Shown one piece after another: positions 1 through 5,521 of a stretch of 6,751 bases of DNA. The stretch covers positions 1 through 6,751 of the forward strand of contig CAMZNQ010000331.1 of the NCBI GenBank assembly GCA_947313765.1. The letters run 5' to 3'. How positions within the stretch are numbered: the first letter of the stretch is position 1; every line of letters starts with the position of its first letter. The translations under genes were made by a program, and so were the position numbers. This DNA is from an uncultured Sulfurovum sp. (GTDB lineage Bacteria; Campylobacterota; Campylobacteria; Campylobacterales; Sulfurovaceae). The notes below the pieces were generated by a model. The model ran no database searches and had not been told where the DNA came from. It saw only the letters and a list, made by a program, of their open reading frames with translations.

Positions 1-1818
1 CTCTTCACTGCAACACTTTTTTCAAACAATAAGCTTTTTTGGGAATCGGAGAGTTTACTCTCGAACAAGACGACTCTAAAGCCATCCATTCTAAATATTT
101 CCCAAGAGCAGATAGAAAAACTTTCAAATACTCAACAGTGGCACAGATTATTACACTTCAAAAACAAAAAGAGTGAGATAGATGACCCTAAATTTTTCTT
201 TGCTAAAGATGGTAAATATAACTCCAAATCAGAACTAGAAGCCTCAATTAAAAAGATGATATCTGATAGAAGTGATGATGAAAACTCTACTCTTTGCATC
301 TACCCCTCACGTTCAAGATGGATTTTAGAAGAGATTCCAGAGTTAAGAGAGAAGATATATATTCCAAAATGTAAAGGGTTAAAAAAAGAGATAAAATCTT
401 TAGGTGCAAAATATGTAACATTGATTTTAGCATCAGCACACATAAACTCTCCTGCCTCTGCATTTGGTCACACATTTTTACGCATAGATAAGAATCCAGA
501 TACTCCTCTACTCTCCTATGCTGTCAACTATGCTGCACAGACTAGAGAGGATAATGGTTTTATATATGCCTATCAAGGTCTATTTGGTGGATATAAAGGT
601 AGATACTCTATTGACCCATACTACAAAAAGTTAAAAGAGTATTCAGATTTAGAACAGCGTGATGTTTGGGAGTATACTCTTGATTTAACAAAAGAGGAGA
701 TAGATAGACTAGTACTTCATATCTTTGAGATTCGTCATTTTTATGCAGACTACTTTTTTCTATCTGAAAACTGCTCCTATAATCTACTCTGGCTCATTGA
801 TATTGCTACACAAAAGAGTAATTTAGTAGATAAATTTAACCATAAAGCAATCCCAATTGATACACTAAGAGCAATAATATCTGAAAAGTTAGTTAAAAAT
901 AGTATATATAGACCCTCTAAACGAAAAGAGATTTTAGAAGTTAGCAGACCCATAGAGGGTAATAGCATAGCTTTAAAGTTTGCAAGAAGCGAAGAGTACA
1001 ACATCTCTACTATTGAAAATCTAACAAAAAGAGAGAAGATAGCATCATTAGAGTTGGCAACTGAACTTCTAAAGATAAGACGTTCAGACAATAAGATTTC
1101 AAAAAAAGAGTATCTTCAAAAATTTCTAAAAATATTAAAATATAGAAGTAGATTAGGAAAAGTAGAAAGAGAGCCTATTAAAACTCCAACCTCTCCAAAA
1201 GATGGACATCTATCTGCAAAGAGTACCTTTTCATATCTAACAGATAGAGCAGTTGAGTTACGAACAAAGGTAGCATATCATGATATTTATGATAATGACA
1301 AAGGGTATATCTCTGGTGCATACATTAGCTTTTTTGATACATCTATAGAGTATAGAGATAGAGAGTTAAAACTAAAAGAGATAGATTTTTTAGATATAAA
1401 ATCTTATGCAATTCAAGATGCTATCTTTAAGCCAATATCATGGGAGGTAGCATTGGGTGGGAGACGTATATTTGATAATACTCTATATGGATACCTAAAA
1501 GCTGGAGGGGGAATTACATTGGGTAGAGATGATTTGTATGGATATGCTACAGTAACACCAACTATATATTATAGAAAGAGTAATAAAAAGAGTATCTCTC
1601 TCAATAGTGGACTCTTTTACAATCCTTCTAAATATATAAAATTTGGTATTAACGGTTCAAAAGAGTGGTTTGAATCTAATCAAGAGATAAATAAGGTAGA
1701 ACCATTTTTTACCTATAGTTTTGACCAAAAATCTGCTCTAAATTTAAAATATAGCTATAAAAAGATAGATGAGGTAGAAGAGAGTGGAGCAACTCTCTCT
1801 TGGTTTTGGTATTTTTAA
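1..1818 (+). CDS. DUF4105 (Lnb_N)-type envelope protein with C-terminal beta-rich, barrel-like half; 5' partial
   Basis: The frame is open from base 1, so the gene starts before the window. The first in-window ATG, at 256, is internal. Residues here are counted from base 1 (605 visible). Residues 1-10 (LFTATLFSNN) look like the tail of a signal peptide, which places the true start only a little upstream. Residues 47-82 carry the N-terminal pattern common in this family: WHRLLHF, then DDPKFFFAKDG, then NSKSELEAS. The core domain at about 135-275 has the hallmark NSPASAFGHTFLRI (149-162, His157) and ENCSYNLLWLID (256-267, Cys258). The His-then-Cys order resembles circularly permuted NlpC/P60-like enzymes, so a cysteine hydrolase or amidase is plausible, but no substrate is known. 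Residues 390-605 are alternating polar/aromatic strands, including an RTKVAYHDIYDNDKGY block and a terminal WFWYF. An aromatic final residue is typical of outer-membrane barrels. Periplasmic or outer-membrane location is inferred. Family membership is confident; function is open. Confidence 0.85.
   Translation, partial: LFTATLFSNNKLFWESESLLSNKTTLKPSILNISQEQIEKLSNTQQWHRLLHFKNKKSEIDDPKFFFAKDGKYNSKSELEASIKKMISDRSDDENSTLCIYPSRSRWILEEIPELREKIYIPKCKGLKKEIKSLGAKYVTLILASAHINSPASAFGHTFLRIDKNPDTPLLSYAVNYAAQTREDNGFIYAYQGLFGGYKGRYSIDPYYKKLKEYSDLEQRDVWEYTLDLTKEEIDRLVLHIFEIRHFYADYFFLSENCSYNLLWLIDIATQKSNLVDKFNHKAIPIDTLRAIISEKLVKNSIYRPSKRKEILEVSRPIEGNSIALKFARSEEYNISTIENLTKREKIASLELATELLKIRRSDNKISKKEYLQKFLKILKYRSRLGKVEREPIKTPTSPKDGHLSAKSTFSYLTDRAVELRTKVAYHDIYDNDKGYISGAYISFFDTSIEYRDRELKLKEIDFLDIKSYAIQDAIFKPISWEVALGGRRIFDNTLYGYLKAGGGITLGRDDLYGYATVTPTIYYRKSNKKSISLNSGLFYNPSKYIKFGINGSKEWFESNQEINKVEPFFTYSFDQKSALNLKYSYKKIDEVEESGATLSWFWYF
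1779..1801 (+). other. Hairpin in the last codons of the DUF4105 gene, possible weak terminator
   Basis: AGAGAGT (1779-1785) and ACTCTCT (1792-1798) form a perfect 7-bp stem with a 6-base loop, still inside the coding sequence. The plus-strand bases that follow (1799-1815) are T-rich but broken by GG pairs, and end in a run of five T. It could help end the plus-strand transcript, since no other hairpin lies before the opposing gene. The U-tract is poor and the stem may simply reflect codon choice. Confidence 0.25.
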
Positions 1819-2246
1819 AAAAAGTTCTTTACCTTACGCTCCTCATAAAGAAATGGAAGTGTTAGTGTGTTTATAGCAACTATATATGTTATTATAATAA
1901 TAAGAATCTTCTCAATAGTTGCACTTAACATCGCTTCATATATGTAAGAGTGAGGAAGAGCAAATGCAATAGCTGTCATATTAATCCAAATAGAGATAAG
2001 AGTTAAAATGGAGGTTAATAGAAATGTCGCAGTTTTAGTTACCATATAGGGATATACATAATTTACAAAGGGATAGATAAGAATCAATGTACCTGTAAAT
2101 GATATTATATTTGCAAGAAGAACCCAGTTTATATCAAAATCAGATATAACCCATAATAGAGGAGAGATAAGTAGGGTTAAAGCGATACTTATTAGTGCTG
2201 TTTTATAGTATGAAACAGTTAAAACTTTATTTATACTTATATTCAA
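1815..2246 (-). CDS. Small four-helix inner-membrane protein of unknown function
   Basis: I do not recognise this 143-residue protein. Four hydrophobic helices are visible, at about residues 14-34, 41-65, 70-95 and 105-135. The ends are charged: the N-terminus contains NKVLTVSYYK and the C-terminus ends EERKVKNFF. There is no signal peptide, catalytic motif or metal-binding cluster, so it is most likely an inner-membrane protein. The start is TTG at 2246. The frame meets a TGA seven codons upstream, the next ATG would remove the first two helices, and GGA (minus strand) lies 8 bases before the TTG at good Shine-Dalgarno spacing. A TATAAT box lies about 37 bases upstream of the start. The stop overlaps that of the convergent DUF4105 gene. 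The gene is 111 bases downstream of argJ on the same strand, with no evident functional link. It is probably real, because its length, helix layout and initiation signals agree. Confidence 0.7.
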   Translation of the reverse strand: MNISINKVLTVSYYKTALISIALTLLISPLLWVISDFDINWVLLANIISFTGTLILIYPFVNYVYPYMVTKTATFLLTSILTLISIWINMTAIAFALPHSYIYEAMLSATIEKILIIIITYIVAINTLTLPFLYEERKVKNFF

Positions 2247-2263
2247 AATTATATTCCATATTC

Positions 2264-2280
2264 AATTATTTTTAATAATT
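2264..2280 (-). repeat. AT-only inverted repeat in the leader of the small membrane gene
   Basis: AATTATT (2264-2270) and AATAATT (2274-2280) are perfect complements separated by three T. The element lies between the predicted -10 box (2283-2288) and the start codon, close to the expected transcription start. With only A-T pairs it would be a weak RNA hairpin, and it may be chance in such AT-rich sequence. Confidence 0.3.
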
Positions 2281-2282
2281 AG

Positions 2283-2288
2283 ATTATA
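2283..2288 (-). promoter_or_regulatory. Predicted sigma70 -10 box for the small membrane gene
   Basis: On the minus strand this reads TATAAT, the consensus -10, preceded by T-rich, periodic sequence with TATACT and TTTAT blocks. That is the usual upstream pattern in Campylobacterota, where a -35 box is often absent. Transcription would start near 2276, giving a leader of about 30 bases to the TTG at 2246. Such hexamers are common in AT-rich spacers, so this is only moderately certain. Confidence 0.45.
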
Positions 2289-2357
2289 GTATAAATAAAG
2301 TATAATAAAGTTAAAAATTACTTGTTGTTTTTTTTACATTTATAATTTAAGTTATAT

Positions 2358-3569
2358 TTAAGTTCTATACTCTGCATTAATCTTAACATACTCATAAGAT
2401 AAATCACACCCATAAGAGATATACTCTCCTTCTCCTAAACCAAGGTCACAAGTGACTTTAAAAGAGCTGTTTTTCATTATTGAAAAGGCTCTATCTTCAC
2501 GCTCTTTGTCTAGTTCTCTCTGTTTATCGGAGTAGATTAGTAAGTTGTCATAATGTATAGTCAATCTGCTCTCATCACATTCAACTCCACTAGCTCCAAT
2601 GGTTGAAGCAATTCTACCCCAATTTGGGTCTTCTCCAAATAGTGCTGTCTTAACAAGTAGAGAGTTTGAGAGAGCCATAGATGCTCTCTGTGCCTCTTCT
2701 ATGCTCTTTGCACCCTTAACCTCAAATGCTACTAATTTGTTTGCACCCTCTCCATCTTTTAAAATCATCATAGCAAGTTCAAAGGTAATTTTATTTAGAG
2801 CCTCTTTAAATGCCTCTTTATTATAAGCTTTTGATACTCTGTTTGATAAAAGCATAATTGTGTCATTTGTTGAGGTATCTCCATCAACAGATATGCGATT
2901 AAATGACCCCTCTGTAGCACCTGTTAATAACTCTTCCATATCATCTTTTGGAATATCTGCATCAGTTACAATAAAACATAGCATAGTTGCCATAGCAGGA
3001 TTAATCATTCCTGCCCCTTTACATATTGCTCCTATTGTAAATGAGCCTCCATCATCAAGTTCTACTCTAAAAGATAACTCTTTTTTAAATTTATCTGTAG
3101 TCATAATGGAACGAGCAGTCTTATCTGAATTTTTAGCATCATAATCAAATTTTTCAAAAGCAGATATTATCTTCTCTTGATTAAGTCTGTAACCAATTAC
3201 ACCAGTAGATGACATAATAGGATTCTCTAATGTCTGAAATTTACTTAACTCTTCAAAAATATTATCAATATCTTTAACCCCTTGCTCTCCTGTCATAGCA
3301 TTTGCATTTTTTGAGTTTAGCAATATGAAGTTTGTTTTGAAATCTTTCGGATATTTTTGATAGTGTTTGATTGGTGATGCTTGAAATTTATTGTTTGTAA
3401 ATCGTGCTGTAATGTCACAAAGAACATCTGAACGTATAAAAGCAACATCCCCATCAACATCTGAACTACCTGAATTGGCAGGGTTGGTTTTCATTCCTAC
3501 ATTTACACCATCACAATAGAATCCTTGGACATTATCTAGCCCACCTTTGAGTGAAAATAGATTAAACAT
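2358..3569 (-). CDS. argJ: ArgJ, glutamate N-acetyltransferase / ornithine acetyltransferase
   Basis: ArgJ moves the acetyl group from N-acetylornithine to glutamate, closing the cyclic route of arginine biosynthesis in the cytoplasm. Some members also acetylate glutamate from acetyl-CoA; which type this is cannot be read from sequence. At 403 residues it is full length. Landmarks in order: GFYCDGVNVGMK (16-27), LNSKNANAMTG (84-94), the oxyanion-hole STG (121-123), KGAGMINPAMATML (184-197), SVDGDTSTND (227-236), EDPNWGRI (313-320) and the conserved C-terminus YVKINAEYRT. The precursor self-cleaves before the Thr of the ATML motif (Thr195 here), giving alpha and beta chains, with that Thr as nucleophile. 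All these residues are present. The ATG at 3569 has AAGGA on the minus strand 8 bases upstream (3578-3582). The gene lies 93 bases after rpmB. No other arginine gene is in view, so the pathway is not clustered here. Confidence 0.97.
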   Translation of the reverse strand: MFNLFSLKGGLDNVQGFYCDGVNVGMKTNPANSGSSDVDGDVAFIRSDVLCDITARFTNNKFQASPIKHYQKYPKDFKTNFILLNSKNANAMTGEQGVKDIDNIFEELSKFQTLENPIMSSTGVIGYRLNQEKIISAFEKFDYDAKNSDKTARSIMTTDKFKKELSFRVELDDGGSFTIGAICKGAGMINPAMATMLCFIVTDADIPKDDMEELLTGATEGSFNRISVDGDTSTNDTIMLLSNRVSKAYNKEAFKEALNKITFELAMMILKDGEGANKLVAFEVKGAKSIEEAQRASMALSNSLLVKTALFGEDPNWGRIASTIGASGVECDESRLTIHYDNLLIYSDKQRELDKEREDRAFSIMKNSSFKVTCDLGLGEGEYISYGCDLSYEYVKINAEYRT

Positions 3570-3594
3570 TAATCTGTTCCTTTATTTAGTTAAA

Positions 3595-3600
3595 ATTTTA
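3595..3600 (-). promoter_or_regulatory. Possible -10 box for argJ
   Basis: The minus strand reads TAAAAT inside the palindrome TAAAATTTTA (3591-3600), about 25 bases before the argJ ATG. It would allow transcription of argJ separately from rpmB. The match is imperfect and the surroundings are all A and T, so read-through from rpmB is equally possible. Confidence 0.25.
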
Positions 3601-3629
3601 AAATGAGTTAAAAGTAGAGAAGGGAGAGG

Positions 3630-3650
3630 ACTCTTTAGTAGTTAAAGAGT
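3630..3650 (-). terminator. Hairpin between rpmB and argJ, weak terminator candidate
   Basis: ACTCTTTA (3630-3637) and TAAAGAGT (3643-3650) form a perfect 8-bp stem with a 5-base loop, starting 12 bases after the rpmB stop. The position suits an rpmB terminator. However, the minus-strand sequence that follows is C/T-mixed (CCTCTCCCTTCTCT) rather than a U-run, and only two pairs are G-C. It may instead be an attenuating or mRNA-end-stabilising hairpin that lets some transcription reach argJ. Confidence 0.35.
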
Positions 3651-3662
3651 ATTTTGAAGTAT

Positions 3663-3881
3663 TTATGCCTCGGTTGTTTCAGCTGTAGCTTCTGCTGCTT
3701 TTTTCTTCATTGTTCTAAGAGTTGACGCTGCAACTTTAATCTTCTTTGTTGTACCATCTTCTAACGTAATCTTTACAGAACGTAAGTTTGGTAGTTGTCT
3801 TCTTTTAGTTTTATTGTTAGCATGAGATACATTGTTTCCAACCAATGGACCTTTTCCTGTTACATCACATCTTCTTGCCAT
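3663..3881 (-). CDS. rpmB: Ribosomal protein bL28
   Basis: This is a structural protein of the 50S ribosomal subunit. The N-terminus [29 protein letters not shown] followed by LPNLRSVKI is the L28 signature and spans about residues 1-38. The remainder, with [22 protein letters not shown], matches the beta-strand and helix of the family. Only one cysteine (Cys5) is present, so this is the zinc-free form rather than the four-cysteine form. At 72 residues it is within the normal range, but it ends in a short Ala/Glu/Thr tail ([11 protein letters not shown]) that is acidic, unlike the rest of the protein. The ATG at 3881 has AAGGG on the minus strand 7 bases upstream (3889-3893). A consensus -10 box lies 64 bases upstream. 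In this window it sits between ffh and argJ, with gaps of 158 and 93 bases, so it probably has its own promoter. Confidence 0.97.
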   Translation of the reverse strand: MARRCDVTGKGPLVGNNVSHANNKTKRRQLPNLRSVKITLEDGTTKKIKVAASTLRTMKKKAAEATAETTEA

Positions 3882-3911
3882 ATTAATACCCTTGTAATTA
3901 TTTTGATAATG

Positions 3912-3936
3912 TTTTTAGAAAAAAAGATTCTAAAAA
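3912..3936 (-). promoter_or_regulatory. Hairpin in the rpmB leader
   Basis: TTTTTAGAA (3912-3920) and TTCTAAAAA (3928-3936) are perfect complements around a 7-base loop that is U-rich on the minus-strand transcript. The element lies between the predicted rpmB transcription start (near 3939) and its ribosome binding site, so it would form at the 5' end of the rpmB mRNA. It might stabilise the transcript or serve as a binding site for translational control. It has only one G-C pair and no U-run after it, so it is unlikely to be the ffh terminator. Confidence 0.35.
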
Positions 3937-3945
3937 AGTTTTGCA

Positions 3946-3951
3946 ATTATA
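3946..3951 (-). promoter_or_regulatory. Predicted sigma70 -10 box for rpmB
   Basis: The minus strand reads TATAAT, preceded by the T-rich tract AACTTTTTCTC, which is the usual Campylobacterota arrangement without a clear -35. Transcription would start near 3939, giving a leader of roughly 57 bases. The perfect -10, T-tract and distance together make this one of the better promoter candidates in the window. Confidence 0.55.
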
Positions 3952-3965
3952 GAGAAAAAGTTCTT

Positions 3966-3990
3966 AAGAGTAACCAAATTTGGCTCTCTT
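3966..3990. other. Imperfect inverted repeat after ffh
   Basis: AAGAG (3966-3970) and CTCTT (3986-3990) flank the self-complementary decamer CCAAATTTGG (3974-3983). Together they can fold as an interrupted stem, 50-74 bases past the ffh stop. On the minus strand a short TTTTT run follows after a gap of about six bases. It is the only visible candidate for an ffh terminator, but the stem is interrupted and the T-run is not adjacent. It may also overlap the upstream part of the rpmB promoter. Confidence 0.3.
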
Positions 3991-4039
3991 TTATCTCTAC
4001 ACCCATTAAATTTTTAGAATTTGTGAAACAATTTATACT

Positions 4040-5380
4040 CTATCGTGGAATTCCACCACCTTGTGCTTGTTGCATCATCTGTTGCATATGCTTCATTCCA
4101 CCTTTGCTAGATAGCTGTTTTGCCATTTTTCCTGCATTTTTAAACTGTTTCAAGACTCTATTTACATGCATTTGACTCATTCCAGCACCAGAAGCCAATC
4201 TTCTTTTTCTTGTATTGTTTAAAAGTTCAGGATGTTCACGCTCTTTTGGAGTCATAGAACTAATAAGTGCTTTAATCTGTTTAACCTCTTGGGAATTTTC
4301 CAAATCCATGTCTCCAAGCTGTTTTGCCATTCCACCCATTCCTGGAATCATTCCCATAATAGATTTCATTGAACCTAACTTTTTCATTGACTCCATCTGC
4401 TCTAAAAAGTCATTAAAGTTAAACTTACCTTTTTTGATTTTTTTAGAGAGTTGTTTTGCTTTCTTCTCACTTATAATATTGGCTGTCTTTTCTGCTAGAG
4501 ACTCTAAATCTCCAGAACCCATAAGACGAGATACAATTCGTTCAGGAATAAACTGCTCCAAATCAGGCATCTTCTCACCTGCTCCAATGAAACGAAGAGG
4601 AACACCAACTTGGTGGGCAATACCCATAGCAACCCCACCTTTTGAATCTCCATCAAATTTACTTAGAACAACACCTGTAATCCCAATCTTCTCTTTAAAG
4701 GTATTTGCCGTTCTAACAGCATCCATTCCTGTCATCGCATCTGCCACGTAAAAAAGTTCATCAGGATTAGCAACTTTTTTAATGTTAGCCAACTCATCCA
4801 TCAACTCATCATCAATTGCTAAACGTCCAGCAGTATCAATCAAAACAACATCATAAAGCTCTTTTTCGGCTTTTTTAATCCCCTCTTTTACAATCTCTTT
4901 AGGTGTTTTATTCTCATCTGCAACTAGAGTAACATCTATCTGCTCACATATTTGACGAAGTTGTTCAACGGCAGCTAAACGCTGTAAATCTCCTGCAACA
5001 ATTAAAACTTTTTTCTTCTTTTGCTCTTTTAAAAAATATGCCAATTTACCCGTGGTAGTTGTTTTACCAGAACCTTGCAGACCAATCATTAAAACAATTG
5101 TTGGTGGTTTTGAAGCAAAGACAAACCCTTGATTTCCTTTTGCTGTTAAAATACGGGTTAAATCTTTCTCTAATGCTTTTAAAAAGCTCTCTTTTCCAAC
5201 ATTCCCTTTAACCTCTTTTTCAACATTAGAGAGAAGCTCTTTTACAACTTTGTGGTGAACATCAGCCTTTAAAAGGGATTTTTTAAGTTCTGTCAATGCT
5301 TTTTTTAAAGCTTTATCATCATCATAAAAACGAATCTTATCTATTGCACCTTTAAAACTATTGGTTAGGGTATCAAACAT
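4040..5380 (-). CDS. ffh: Ffh, signal recognition particle GTPase (SRP54 homologue)
   Basis: Ffh binds 4.5S/SRP RNA and hydrophobic signal sequences on nascent chains and delivers ribosomes to the receptor FtsY for inner-membrane insertion. The 446 residues are full length. The N domain (about 1-90) contains SLLKADV (35-41). The G domain has the P-loop GLQGSGKTT (100-108), DLQRLAAVEQL (131-141), DTAGR (182-186), SKFDGDSKGG (240-249) and GAGE (266-269). The methionine-rich M domain (about 300-446) has the flexible loop GSMKSIMGMIPGMGG (336-350) and the RNA-binding helix RKRRLASGAG followed by VNRVLKQF (391-413). The G4 box reads SKFD rather than the common TKLD, and DLQRLAA has Leu where Pro is usual. 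Both look like lineage variants, since the Asp and Lys are kept. The ATG at 5380 has AAGAGA 4 bases upstream on the minus strand. In some relatives ffh neighbours rpsP; here rpmB follows. Confidence 0.97.
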   Translation of the reverse strand: MFDTLTNSFKGAIDKIRFYDDDKALKKALTELKKSLLKADVHHKVVKELLSNVEKEVKGNVGKESFLKALEKDLTRILTAKGNQGFVFASKPPTIVLMIGLQGSGKTTTTGKLAYFLKEQKKKKVLIVAGDLQRLAAVEQLRQICEQIDVTLVADENKTPKEIVKEGIKKAEKELYDVVLIDTAGRLAIDDELMDELANIKKVANPDELFYVADAMTGMDAVRTANTFKEKIGITGVVLSKFDGDSKGGVAMGIAHQVGVPLRFIGAGEKMPDLEQFIPERIVSRLMGSGDLESLAEKTANIISEKKAKQLSKKIKKGKFNFNDFLEQMESMKKLGSMKSIMGMIPGMGGMAKQLGDMDLENSQEVKQIKALISSMTPKEREHPELLNNTRKRRLASGAGMSQMHVNRVLKQFKNAGKMAKQLSSKGGMKHMQQMMQQAQGGGIPR

Positions 5381-5414
5381 ATTTTCTCTTTATATTCTAA
5401 AATTTATTTGTGCG

Positions 5415-5420
5415 ATTATA
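5415..5420 (-). promoter_or_regulatory. Predicted sigma70 -10 box for ffh
   Basis: The minus strand reads TATAAT within TTTCGATATAATCGC, with no recognisable -35, as is usual in Campylobacterota. Transcription would begin near 5408, giving a leader of about 28 bases that carries the AAGAGA ribosome binding site (5385-5390). The hexamer lies within a short CGAT-TAT-ATCG dyad (5413-5423). Confidence 0.55.
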
Positions 5421-5435
5421 TCGAAATATGATTAA

Positions 5436-5449
5436 GGATATACATATCC
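5436..5449. promoter_or_regulatory. Operator-like perfect dyad in the ffh divergent region
   Basis: GGATAT (5436-5441) and ATATCC (5444-5449) are perfect inverted repeats separated by AC. The dyad lies about 15 bases upstream of the ffh -10 box, in the -35 zone, and about 70 bases before the plus-strand gene. Its position suits a dimeric regulator or a small cruciform. No regulator can be named, and a 12-base dyad can arise by chance in AT-rich DNA. Confidence 0.3.
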
Positions 5450-5481
5450 AATTTTATTAAAAAAATCATTATTAATATATT

Positions 5482-5487
5482 TATTAT
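5482..5487 (+). promoter_or_regulatory. Possible -10 box for the AsmA-like gene
   Basis: TATTAT precedes the plus-strand ATG by 34 bases, with an A/T-rich upstream tract and no clear -35. Transcription would start near 5494 and give a short leader with the strong AGGAGA ribosome binding site at 5511-5516, 5 bases before the ATG. The hexamer has one mismatch to consensus, and several similar ones are nearby. Confidence 0.35.
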
Positions 5488-5521
5488 GCTAAACTACGCT
5501 TTAAATATCTAGGAGAGATAG

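Noticed and set aside
256..258. ATG at 256 as the start of the DUF4105 gene
   Set aside because: The frame is open back to base 1 and encodes family-typical sequence upstream (WHRLLHF, FFFAKDG), so this ATG is internal.
287..1091. Minus-strand frames inside the DUF4105 gene
   Set aside because: They overlap conserved DUF4105 motifs on the other strand and show only leucine/serine-rich shadow composition.
2247..2357. Possible small RNA or attachment site in the AT-rich spacer before the small membrane gene
   Set aside because: Only AT-only repeats and promoter-like hexamers are visible, with no GC-bearing stem, terminator or integrase-linked duplication.
2599..3144. Plus-strand open frames opposite argJ
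   Set aside because: They lie antisense to a strongly conserved gene, resemble no protein, and have no ribosome binding site; they are shadows.
3795..4175. Plus-strand 126-codon frame with Cys-rich hydrophobic end
   Set aside because: It lies antisense to the rpmB 5' end and the ffh 3' end. The Cys-rich part is the complement of the Met/Gln-rich Ffh tail, not a metal site.
4215..4751. Plus-strand 178-codon frame opposite ffh
   Set aside because: It is the antisense shadow of the Ffh G and M domains, low in plausible protein features.
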